64,000 bases of DNA from Lunularia cruciata. Taxonomy: Eukaryota > Streptophyta > Marchantiopsida > Lunulariales > Lunulariaceae. The stretch's first letter is position 1. The number at the start of each line of letters is the position of its first letter. The position numbers and the translations under genes were made by a program. Where the stretch lies: the NCBI GenBank assembly GCA_948567375.1, contig OX419757.1:76322001-76386000 (forward strand). The letters run 5' to 3'. Under the pieces are notes generated by a model. That model was not told where the DNA came from. It ran no database searches and was given only the letters and a program-made list of their open reading frames with translations. Positions 44,826 through 55,509 of the stretch are shown here, piece by piece.

Positions 44826-45700
44826 TACTCTATGTTGTAACTTTATGTCTAAAATTTCATACCAAAACTAGATTGCATGGGCCTCAATAACTCCTTGAGT
44901 AAAACTAATCAGCCATCTCATACGAGTGCATACCTTGCATAGGCTCTCTCCAACCTTCCATTAGAACTCTTGTAAGCTCGTTAGCTCCTTGTCAATCCGC
45001 ACTCCATGGTAGTTCTGCCTCAAACATTGGAAGAAGTAGACCATGGAGTAAAACCCCGGTATAACACTACCTCATGTAACAATACCTCTACTTTTAGTAG
45101 CACCATCTCTTAATAGATGCACCAATGCTATAGAGTTAGAACTCATAGGTACTACAAATCTACCATTAGAAATTAAGCTTGAAGTGTAGAGACATAGTTC
45201 AAAGACCAATACTATCTCCATAGTTGAATCTAATCTACCTAAACTCTCTTGAACTCATGATAGTCATCTATTGGCGGACCCTTTAAGTGCTAAAACAACC
45301 CCTTCTATGTTGTGAAGAATGTGAACAAAATTGGATTCCGTATATCCAATTTTGTTCACACCAACTATCAAACTCTTGGATGAAGTCATCCAACTCAATG
45401 GTACATATCATACCAGAGTAATGTATGGGCCTTTGGAGGCCCTATAAATCTTGTCTATGTCCCACAACAATGGTGTGGATACACCAAGTGCACTCTCAAC
45501 TAAATCAACTCTTATGCCAAACTCCCACTAAGAGTCAATCTCCTCTTTCACTAGGACTTGAGATATAAGTTGCCAAGTGCCACTATGGTTAACCCACTAT
45601 GTATTGCAGTGTTATCTCCTCTAGAATCCCCAAAGAACCCTGTTGTGACAAAGTAACCATAAATTGCACATCATAACCGTAATCATAACCACCGCAAGTA
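44826..45700 (-). pseudogene. gag of D4
   Basis: Aligns with D6 gag 12,700-13,440 in reverse (VEFGIRVD-type start, GASKGP-type segment, HLKGPPIDDYHEF-like, EELTSLQEF). Stops throughout. It includes a 16-bp snapback hairpin at 45,321-45,359 absent from D6. Confidence 0.65.
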
Positions 45701-46439
45701 CCCTACCAAGAATCACCATCAAGTACTACTACCCACTAATGTAGCTCTAACTATGATATCTACACTAGGAGAAAGGGCGACATGTAACATGCCATCATAA
45801 CATGCACTCTCATGGTCTACAAGTCATCACTTCTTGCCTCACTAAAGAGAAACATAGGTAGTCTAATTGGTCATCACTCTCACCTCACTATTGAGAGCAC
45901 ACTAGAGCACTAATGCGCTAAATTCAAAGCACTTCACACAAACATGGTGCACAAACAAGAAATAGAAAATGGAGAGACTCCAATAACAAAAGGACTAAAA
46001 AAACTATCCATCTCATAAATCAACACTAAATTAACTTTACCACCAATTGGCATTTGATATAATAAAAATTTCTATCTACTTTCTAAGCTACCAAGATCAC
46101 CAAGAATGGGATCAAAGTATCTTTCCCAACCAAAGCTACATGTGTATAGGTATAAGTGTAATAGTCACTAGGACAACAAGTGAAGGTGGAGCAGTTGGCT
46201 AGGGCACCAATCTAGGAAGTGGATATCTAGGGTTCAAACCTTGTTACGTATAATCTAGCAATGTGTGCAGATTTTGCCAAACAATGACCAAAAACTACTC
46301 TAAACGAGCTAGCCTCATGCCAATAAGCTGACTTGTTGGCCCTTTTAGGCTTTTGTAGCCTCTTGTAGCCCACAATCCTATGCTTCAAAGCCTCTAAATG
46401 GCCAAATGAGGCCTTTCTTCTTGCCACTTCAAACCCTCT

Positions 46440-47110
46440 CTAAATTTGGTGGACCTCCTCCAAATCTAGCCAAGCGTCCTCAACTTGAGCCAAATTTGGA
46501 CCAAAATTCAGCCAAATGAGGCCTTACTTCTTGCCACTTTGAACCCTTTCTAAATTTGGTGATGCTCTTCCAAATTTGGCCAAGCTTCCCCAACTTGAGC
46601 CAAATTTGGGCCAAAATCTAACGTAAATCTACAAAAATCCTCTACCAAACATGACATAATTTCTCTACATTTAGCAAATTGCCAATTCAGCCAAATGAGG
46701 ACTTTCTTCTTGCCACTTTGAACCCTCTCCAAATTTGGCCAAGCTTTCCCAACTTGAGCCAAATCTGGACCAAAATTTGATGTAAATTTGATGTAAACCT
46801 TCCACAAAAGGGCTCCAAATATGGTGAATCTCCTCCAAAATCTGGCCAAGCTTCCCAACTTGAGCAAAATCTGGGCTAAAATTTGATGTAATTTCTTTAT
46901 ATTTGGTAGACCACCAATTTAGCCAAATGAGGTCTTTTTTCTTGCCACTTTGAACCCTCTCTAATTCTGGCCAAGCTTCTTCAACTCAAACCAAATTTGG
47001 GCCAAAATCTGACAAAAATTTGATTCTTCTCCAACCTTCCATCAAATTTGACATAAATTCTCTTTATTTGGTAGACCATCAAATCCTCCGCTAAATCTCT
47101 ACTTGGGCCA
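46440..47110 (-). repeat. Tandem repeats in the D4 leader
   Basis: Four to five imperfect units of about 110-170 bp, each with TTGCCACTTTGAACCC, CCAAATTTGGCCAAGCTT and CAACTTGAGCCAAAT segments. D6 has a shorter version near 11,690-11,860. Confidence 0.75.
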
Positions 47111-47434
47111 AATTGGGAGGACAAGGTTCTTCAAATCACTAATTCTTCAACTTCATCTTCAATTTTGACTTTCAAGCTCTATTTGACATGATTTCACTTC
47201 TTGGTCTCAAATTGAACACCACTACTTGAAATTGACTCTATTCTCAAAAAACAACGCTTATGCAATTGTCTTCCTCACTGCCAAATCTACATTAATTTGA
47301 AAGAGCTTTAGCACATGATCATTCTTAGGGAAAATTTGAATCACAATTGAGGTATCAACGATCATCAAGGGCTGGAGATACCACCCACACCCTTAGTTCT
47401 TGCACTTGATTATCCCTTGATATTACTTCTTTGA

Positions 47435-47877
47435 TGTCATCAATTCTTCATCAACTCAAATCACTCTCAATCAAATTAGTACTTGATCTTTCACTCAACA
47501 ATCTGCCAACAATTGGGCACTTACTGCAATCAAGCCACACCCACTCTAGCTAAGAGACTCTAGGTGATGCTTGCCGGTCTTTATCCACCATAGCCAAGAA
47601 CTTGAAGGCTCAACATCAAAGAAGTGAGCTCTTTGGAGCTACACTTCAGAAGTATAACCCTAATCTCAATGTAGGTCTCCAACCCTAACCATCCCATTGA
47701 CAACACATCTAATGGTACAAACGGTGCAAGTGATGGTGGAGTCCACCATATGATCAATAGCCTTAACATAAAATTGGACCACCAACAAGTAGTCTATAAG
47801 TAACTACCAAAATACATATGACTACCAATACTCCAACATCCAAGCAATCTAGGTGCAACACTACAAATGACGTGACA
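47435..47877 (-). repeat. 5' LTR of D4
   Basis: Minus-strand start TGTCACGTCATTTGTAG and end GATGACA (443 bp), colinear with the other D LTRs and without the 105-bp module. Upstream sequence (47,878-48,433) is not D. Confidence 0.75.
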
Positions 47878-48433
47878 TGCCTCTCAAAAAGGACCATCAA
47901 ACTAATGATGAAGATGGCCAAAGATCTCCACTACTAGAGGGACAAATATGTTGGATGCAAGGGGCATAATGGTCATCCTTCTCCCTAGTGGTGATGATGG
48001 TTGTTACTCTTGCTTGGATTCTAGCTCATGCCAAGGACTCTGGATGAAGCCAAGGACTCACCGCCACTACCACATCATATAACATATATAATGGACATCA
48101 ACTATCCCTAAAAGTGATAATATCTATGTGCACCTTCCAATATGATGTGCCTAGTAGGGCCATCCATTATTGAATTTGAATTGACAAGTTGATAGATCAT
48201 AGAATCTAGACTACCACATCCTATATTATTGAGGCTTAGCTCATTTTGCCATCTTTGTCTTTACCTTAGACCGCTTTATGGAGTCTTCCTATCCTTATAG
48301 TCTTCTACTCTTGACATCATTCATAACCCTTGTTTGGCTTGATGAAGTCTTACCATCTTTCTTGTTCTTGCTTGTTCTCACATGCGGTGGTCTACTTCTA
48401 TTTGGAACATGAGCTTAGTGTTCTATCTAGCAA
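47878..48433. other. Unassigned spacer
   Basis: Between the D4 LTR and the LINE tail. Short open frames only; I see no domain, LTR or repeat shared with the rest of the window. Confidence 0.5.
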
Positions 48434-48517
48434 AGGAGAAAAAGGCAACCACGTAGAGAAAATGAAGGATGGGAAGACCCCATCAAGCCATACAAGGGAG
48501 AGACAAAAAAGGTAAAA
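48434..48517 (-). repeat. LINE 3' tail motif, copy 1
   Basis: Contains GATGGG-AAGAC-CCCATC, a 6-bp stem with 5-nt loop, flanked by AAGCCATACAAGGGAGAGAC. Related copies occur at 53,081, 53,577, 55,061, 55,437, 58,279 and 58,470. Its place directly 3' of both LINE coding copies marks it as the LINE 3' end. Confidence 0.75.
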
Positions 48518-48589
48518 TGGGGCTGGGCCCCAATAGAGTTTATATGAGAAATCTACCCTACTATACCTAAGATATCCGAGCTATGCAAG

Positions 48590-51500
48590 TTGTATGGTCT
48601 ACAAACAATTGAAGCATCCAAAGAAGCATCACCTAGTGTGATTGCTCTCCTATGGATTGCACCGGCCACTACCTTCTATAGAGCAATAGACACATATTGC
48701 CTAAAATATGCTACAAAGTATGAGAGTGAGAGTGGTACTCCTTGGTGCTTAACATGATAAGCTCTCACACACTCCTTGATAAATGTATTGAATGTAGTGT
48801 CCTTTGCTCTTATAACTCCAAGGCTAGATGGACAAAGAGGTGACCTCACTGCATGCTCCTATACTTGGAGACCTTGCCACCCATCCAAGGGGATGGGTAA
48901 TCACTCTTTTCAAAACTATATCCCACTAGGATCCGTAACCACGACATCTACTACTATCAACTAATCATCTTGGACCAAGTATAAATCTGCCTTGACACGT
49001 GTTCTCTACAAAGCATGTGAACGCTCCTTCCAAGCCAAGTATCCACTCTCTTGTGCCATAGCAAACACTATGTCCCTAATAGCATCATGGGTAGCTATCT
49101 TTAGTCCTCCAAAAGGACACCATGTCATATGGACTGCTGATACATCTAGTGTAAAACCACACTCACAAGTGAGTAATGGAGATGCAGATTGGGTGGACCA
49201 AACCTAAGCAAAACCTCATTGCTATAGAGAAAGTAGCTGGTGCGAGTCAAAATGCCCTAATGCATGGTCAAGCTAGGATCCAAGAGCATGCACCCTTGTT
49301 GGAGCAAGAGCAAAGATGTGCTCTAGTAGCCTAAGGAATGGACGAGTCAACTAAGAAAGAATGTAGCATATGCTCATATGGTTGCTCCATCAAGAAAGAT
49401 TGTAAAACTTCTAGTCCAATCTGATGATAATGAAGCAAAAGATGGAAAATCCTCTTGTGCCCATGGAGAAAGACTATCTCTTATCTACTGTAGTAACATC
49501 TAAAGAGAATAGGATTCTCCTCCACCTCTACCACATAAGTCTCTAAAATTGGCTTGTCAACAACCACAAAACAAGAGGAAAATAGGGTTGTTGAGAGAGC
49601 ACAACTACCCAAAAATGCTATAGGGGCCATCTCCTCTATAGATAGCAAGCCAACCCCTCCACACAAGATAGCATTTGACCCGGCAAAGCTGCATAACATT
49701 TGACAAGAGATTTAGCACAATACGGGCCAAATCTCCTATCACGCACTCAAAAATCCTTGGTCTAATAACATCACCAAAGACTCCCATAATCCTCCTATCA
49801 AAGGCTCTTAGACATGATAGGAAGAACAAGGAGGAGGGAACTATGCGTATGAGGTATGTTGGTTGATGAGCAATACTCAAGGAGAGAAATACCCAAATGC
49901 CACATAGAGATCTCCTTATAATGGAAGGTCATCTACATGGAGAACATCCTCTACAAGGGCAGCATCTAAGAAGTGTGTGACAAAATCCTTGGATCCTATC
50001 GGCACTCAAAGAACATGTAGTTCATCTTTAGATGTGATACACTCCTCTACAAGCTCAAGGTAGGGAGTGATACCTAAAGGAGACCATGCTCTGCACTTTG
50101 ACACCTTGACTCTCAAGCCAACTAGATGTAGCTCGGTCAAGTGATTGAAGGCCTGCCTAATCTGATCTATAGGGCACACGATGTGTGTATCATTTGCCAA
50201 GGGGAAAATACACAACCTAGCATGGCCAAAGTAATAGATAGGAGAGCTCTAAAGTGAGCCATGGCAAATAAGGGTCCCCCTAAAGGATCTCCTTGACGTG
50301 TACCAATAGTTGACTCCAAGACGGTGACTCCCTCTTATGAACAACCGTGCTAATAGTAAAGGGAGGCAAGAGAGCCATAAAAAAACTGCACAAAAGGAAT
50401 AAGACTCACAAAAGATAGACTAGCCTCCCTAAGCTCTCTAAAGATGGATGCATGTGAGATGTTATTAAAAGCATTCTCAACATCCACCTATATGACAACC
50501 CGCTCCGGATGGATATCTAAGAGTGCTCTAATGCTTCAAGACATAGCCTCACATCCTCTAGGTGTAGCTACTCCAAATTGATGTGGACTAAGGTGTTATT
50601 GAAAGTGAGAACGGTGCTGAAGGACAATGGTATAACTGACCAAATGCAAAAAGATCTCTACAATAGCAATTGGTCTATTGCTCCATGTGTTCTTCTCCAT
50701 TGCACGAAGTGACTAGCACCTAACACCCGACTAATAGACATAAGAATGTCACCTCTTGCTATTGCTTTAGCCACTTGAGGCAACTTGGTTAAACCACTAG
50801 AAGGATCATTATTTGAAAGTAATCTCTAAGGTGCTCATAAACCATCCCTGACAAGCCTCATGAGGAAAAAGTGAGGAGCAATGCATAATGCTCATCCAAA
50901 AAGTGACCTATCAAGACATAAAGGCTGCTTTGGTTGATAATCTAAGACCTCTAGTGGTAGTCCCTTTATTGCCATAAGATGTAGTAAGTGTAGGGAAGAG
51001 ATAGTCTCATCAATAGGACTAGCCATAAACAAAGGATGTAGCACTCGTGCTACTCTACTAAACTCTCCCGCTTGACCCAATGTCCTACACTGTCGTAATC
51101 AAGTGGACTCTGTGGTATCTTATGGCAAAACTTGTCTCCTAAAGCGTGTAGTCCTAACAGACTCCTCTTGAAGGGCCGCTCAATCCTTTGCTCAAAATTG
51201 ATGAAATCTAGCAGCCACATTTCTATGCCCTACACGTCCCCCTCTAGCATAATGAAGACACCATTGAGGGAGTAAGAGTAATAGGAACCATGCTAACTCG
51301 TCCACGGGATCACGTGCCAAATGATCAAGTGATAGGCAAAAAGCCTATCTAGCCTCATCATGGAGTGTGCGAGGTAGCATGTGGAATATACGTGGACATG
51401 GAAAACTAGTCTCAAATAACTCCAAAATGCAACCCGCTTGAGAAGATAACCACTCCCACGACTCGATTGGTATCCCTAGAATGGTCAACAAAGGGATAGA

Positions 51501-51690
51501 AGAAATGTGCGTAATCCTGAGTGTCATTGTTATCGATGTGGTCTCTCAACTCACATGGGCATCCCAAGTGGTCCAATCATAGTCCTTGTGCATCTTTACC
51601 CCTTGCGAGGTAAAGCGTGAGTGACACACCGGGCATGGTGTATCTTGAGCCGTTCTAAGCGGTCCCACATGGGGAGATGTAGCCATGGCT
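48590..51690 (-). pseudogene. LINE polyprotein (zinc finger, RT, REL endonuclease)
   Basis: On the minus strand: MATSPHVGPLRTAQ then DTPCPVCHSRFTSQGVKMH (C2H2 finger, about 51,585-51,640); GQAGEFSRVARVLHP (50,892-51,080); RT motif A VDVENAFNNI (about 50,459-50,490); motif B GTRQGDPLGGP (about 50,269-50,303); motif C with ANDTHI replacing the usual ADDTHI (about 50,177-50,205); KVSKCRAWSPLGI. The C-terminus has a Cys-rich CPFGG, a HDAIRD-like segment and ADVVV-DP, then YGANxxxFDTF-like sequence, resembling the restriction-like endonuclease of R2-type elements. Several frameshifts and stops. Confidence 0.78.
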
Positions 51691-51699
51691 AGCACAAGA

Positions 51700-52180
51700 A
51701 TAACAATAGTAACACATGATGCATTCTTCCATATCTCACTGTACATACAAAACCACAACCCCTCACATCGCAACTCATAAGAAAATACAATCTCTCCAAA
51801 CCCTAAAACGTACAAACTCTCATAACTTTCAAATTCCATCTCCAAAATTTTCAAGCTAAATTCCCATAGAACTTAATCATGAAAACCAAAAGATTAGAAA
51901 TGAAGATTCCCGACCCATCACTCTCAATGTGTACAAATCACTCTAAACCCTAAAAATCCTCATAACTTTCTATTCAATTCTCCATAGTCTTCAATCTAAA
52001 TACCGATGGAACAGAACTTGAAAAACTAACAGAATCTACTATTCACTCAAGTGCTATATGCTAGAGAGCACTCATAACATATGGATCTTCCTCTCACATC
52101 TCTCCCTCTCCTCACCCGTCTCCACACTCTCCCGAAGCCTCCCGATCTCCTACACCACCATATATTCTACGTTTCAAGCT
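51700..52180 (-). other. LINE 5' untranslated region
   Basis: Two related blocks (about 51,738-51,860 and 51,895-52,040, each with AAACCCTAAAA and CATAACTTTC) and a pyrimidine-rich tract at 52,085-52,160 (purine-rich on the element's sense strand). No ORF. The exact 5' end is uncertain. Confidence 0.5.
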
Positions 52181-53080
52181 CGAGTGTTCAAAGAAAAGTG
52201 AAAATCATAGAAACGAGATTTTAGTACTGTAGTATATCTATCTGCAGTAACAATACCCTCAGGACTACGTCAGGGAAGTTTTCAGGAACGAATAGTTTAT
52301 CCCAAGGGACTAGGGGATAACAAAATCTCCAAGAGCAGGGCAAATAGAATTCACCGTAAATAAGCAAAGTAAAGTGAAGTGAATAGTAAAGTGAATAAGC
52401 AATAGTAAGCAATAAGCAAAGTGAATAAAGTGAAGTGAATAGTAAAGTGAATAAGCAAGCAAATGCGGTATAACATGATGATGATATGATGATCATGAAT
52501 ATTGCGTTTTGCTGTAGTAAAATTTGTTTATTTTGTACGGAGGAACTAAGCATTAAATCGATTTTTCATTTGAAGAAATAAGCATTAAATCGTACCTCGG
52601 AAGGATGGAGTTTTTACGGTGTGTGTTCAGGCCGACAATGAAGCATCAACTTCACTGATGGTGTAATAAGCGTCTTTAGCAATCAATCGAATGGTGTCCC
52701 TTCCGAAATAAGTTAGGAAACGTCTATATCGTTTTATTCCTCCTTTCGTCGTGCTTCTGACCGCCAAATTAATTTGCGCGTCATTCTGACAACCTCGGGG
52801 ATATTGATGTTGCATCCATAAGAGCTCAGGCGCTAGCCAACTAGAACAGTTGCTTGAAGAAAGCTGGCTTTTATAAAGCATTACGCCTCATAACCTACTT
52901 CAGTGCGGAGTTACTGGCTAGATTGGAGGGAGGCTTTCTGTGTATGTACCGTGAGTTCTCGTATTACAGTAGCTGCGTTTCCCCAAGGTATCCCGGGATT
53001 ATACAAGCGAAAATTGCGGGCCAGACCTTTTGTAGTTCGATTTGCAGGGTATCTGCATAATTTCGAAGACGATAAACAAG
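52181..53080. other. Low-repeat intergenic sequence
   Basis: No recognised gene. It contains an AT-rich minisatellite (52,365-52,465) and an 84-codon minus-strand open frame (52,627-52,881; ...YFGRDTIRLIAKDAYYTISEV) that reads protein-like but that I cannot place; it may be an exon remnant. Confidence 0.4.
52365..52465. repeat. AGTAAAGTGAATA-type minisatellite
   Basis: Irregular tandem copies of GTAAAGTGAA and GAATAAGCAA units over about 100 bp. Confidence 0.8.
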
Positions 53081-53112
53081 GTGAAAAGGCGACCACATAG
53101 AACACTCGAAGG
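53081..53112 (-). repeat. Short LINE-tail-like fragment
   Basis: GTGAAAAGGCGACCACATAG matches the distal part of the LINE tail (48,434 onwards) without the hairpin. Confidence 0.5.
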
Positions 53113-53576
53113 TAATGTGCAATCGAATTCTTCAGCTTAATCCTCGTGTGGGAATATGGTTTACTGACATCGTGTGTTCGATGCCGAAATTATGCTGAAC
53201 AGTTGCGCTTGGGAAACCCGCAAATCCGATCCTCTAAAGTACCATGTTATATTATGTACTGTATATGTATGCTGATCCACCAAAGTGTGCCGCGTTCCCC
53301 TCTATTTGTATTCGTATAAAAGAATGAGCATTGGTAGTTCCAAAGTGTACCACAGTAGAAACAGAATAGTGGTTTGATTGATCTTTACTACGTCTTGTTA
53401 GACTCATAATTCTCAGGATTGGGGGCTAAAAGAGACAAGTGAGTACTCGTGCGTGGGGTCGATAGTAAAGACTCTGAACAATAATTAGAATAGTAAGGCT
53501 CTTGAGAATTTTGGCGTTTCGTTTTAGTGATTAATAGTCTGATTAGTCATCAGGTTATTTTACTGTGCAGTTCAAG

Positions 53577-53665
53577 GAAGAATCAAGGAAGAAGGCGACC
53601 GCGTAGGAAAAACGAAGGATGGGAAGACCCCATCAAGCCGTACAAGGGACAGACAAAACAGGTGG
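53577..53665 (-). repeat. LINE 3' tail motif, isolated copy
   Basis: The full tail with the GATGGGAAGACCCCATC hairpin and ACAAGGGACAGACAAAA, but no LINE coding sequence next to it, as expected of an extreme 5' truncation or of a short element borrowing the LINE tail. Confidence 0.7.
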
Positions 53666-53869
53666 CAGTTCCACCTTATAACAAATGCAATATTGCAATA
53701 TTTAGTTCCCTCCATACTCCGTTAGAGGGATAGGTTTCGTCCTTCCTTAACAGAAACACGAGGCTGTCATTCATCAATGACAGAAAGTTCCAAGTGCAGC
53801 GTTTATGACGTATCCTGAATTCGGTGTTGATGTAACGCGAGAAAAGAAAATTAATAAACATTGAGTCAA

Positions 53870-54165
53870 GACCTCAGGAGAGGCGAGGTCGAAAAAAGGA
53901 CAAGAAGGCGGAGGGGCTCGATGAAGACAAAGTCGCACGAAAAGAGAAAATGAGGAGGGCTGCCGTCGTTAGCCATAGGGTGAGAAGTTCGCGTGTCGTC
54001 TTGAGAAAGAGACTAGGGAACTTGCCCAGGAAGCATCACGGGCAGGAGATTCTGGCCTAGAGATTACGACGACACGCGAAGTACTCTTAGTCGGGGCCAC
54101 GGGGGACTCGCATTTTGCCCTTCCATTTCTCACGACAAGGTCATCGCGACCTCTCCTCTCGATTG
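53870..54165. repeat. GC-rich foldback-like segment
   Basis: A perfect 13-bp inverted repeat (TTCGCGTGTCGTC at 53,988-54,000 and its complement at 54,068-54,080) lies inside a weaker outer inverted pair (about 53,877 and 54,150, AGGAGAGGCGAGGTCG type). GC is visibly higher than on either side. It could be a decayed MITE; no coding content. Confidence 0.45.
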
Positions 54166-55060
54166 GGTCAGATAATGGATCGTGCTAAACTCAGGCGCGA
54201 TGAAGGAAAGGAGGCCAAGTCCCATAGAACAACGAGGCATACGAGTAACGAGATAGAGAATGAACCGTGAGCCTAACCAGACTGCTCACGAGAGCGAATG
54301 TTTTACATGGAGAAGTCTATGCGTTGAAATTTGTCCAATTCCAGTCACTGCTTTGCGCTTTTTGGGTCCCAGTAACAAACAGCCCGGTATTAATAGTCAT
54401 TTTATCCCCTCTAGTACTCCCGGAGGAATTTTGGTGGCAAATTCTGTTTCCATTCGTCCTTTCGGATATAGGCTTCAATACGTAAAGACAGTGGGCTACA
54501 GTGACATCTAAATTTGAATATTCACTGCTATATCTGGCAGTCAATTGAGTTTCTCCGTTACAAGGTACACTCGACGCTAACCAATGGATAGATCGCTGAA
54601 AAACACGAGTGTACATCTGCAATGAGATGGGATGCGACAATCACCTATGGTGCTGTTTAGTTAATTTGGTGGCCTAGTTCCTCATTCTTCGCACAACACT
54701 CTAAGCTGAAAGGCTACAGTAGGATGTGGCCGAAAGCAAGTACTGAAGGGTGGGTTTTAATGTGCAGTCATGTCAGAGCAATTCGAAGGAAATTCTGTAT
54801 CCAAAATACGTAGTACTCTACAGAATATTAAAAATGAGGTCATGTAGAAACAAATTCATGTCATTCGACTGCTGGTGGACACCGGTACTTTGTGAAAGGA
54901 TTTCGTAGCCAGACAATTGGTCTGCATTTACTCGGTCCGGTTAAAATTGACAAAATGATGAGATCACGTTTGGTTTGGTTTGAGGGTTAGGGTGGGTTGT
55001 GCCACACACACTCCAAGCGGATTCTGCCTTGGGTGATTGTGTGCTGTGTGAGGAAAAGAC
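54166..55060. other. Intergenic sequence without recognised gene
   Basis: Open frames on both strands at 54,260-54,640 overlap each other and show no domain. Nothing else is supported. Confidence 0.4.
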
Positions 55061-55125
55061 GACAACAAACAACACAAGAAGGATGGGAAGACCCCATCAA
55101 GGAGAGACAAAAGAGGTAAAATGGA
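55061..55125 (-). repeat. LINE 3' tail motif, isolated copy
   Basis: Hairpin GATGGGAAGACCCCATC followed by GGAGAGACAAAAGAGGTAAA, with a 14-bp internal deletion relative to the 48,434 copy. Confidence 0.65.
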
Positions 55126-55509
55126 ACTAGGTCCCTTCACCACCTAGTATATCCGAGCTATCTACTGTGTTCGGAATGGAGAAGTCCTTTGCATAATCTG
55201 AAAGAGCAGCTGAGTGGAGCTCTTCTGGGCAGTGTTCGGATTGAGATTTATTGCAATAACATTTCTAGAAGGGAAAGGCGATTATACTACAAGGTATTAT
55301 TTGTTCTTCAGACTCGATGTCCCTTAATTATTCCCACTATTCAGGGTGTCAAGAATCCAAAGTAGTATATCTGGAGAAGATTGGAGAAAATAAAAATGGT
55401 TGTATGACAAGTATACCAAGGAAGGAAGTCACATATGAGAAAAAGGTGACCGCTTAGAGAACACAAAGGATGGAAAACCCATCAAGCCATACAAGGGAGA
55501 GATGAACAA

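Larger units (their letters stand above)
44826..47877 (-). mobile_element. D-family fragment D4 (5' LTR, leader, gag)
   Basis: Minus strand: LTR (47,435-47,877), leader with tandem repeats (46,440-47,100), gag (45,700-44,826). It stops at the junction with D5. Confidence 0.75.
48434..52180 (-). mobile_element. Non-LTR retrotransposon with restriction-like endonuclease, long copy
   Basis: Minus-strand element: a G-rich (minus strand) 5' leader (about 51,860-52,180), a single ORF with N-terminal C2H2 zinc finger, central RT and C-terminal Cys-His/PD-D endonuclease, and a 3' untranslated tail with a hairpin (48,434-48,517). No AP endonuclease is seen. This is the R2/NeSL/HERO-like architecture rather than the L1 or RTE types usual in flowering plants. 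Confidence 0.78.

Noticed and set aside
54260-54640. Overlapping plus and minus ORFs
   Set aside because: Three frames open at once in unique DNA with no recognisable motif; likely chance.
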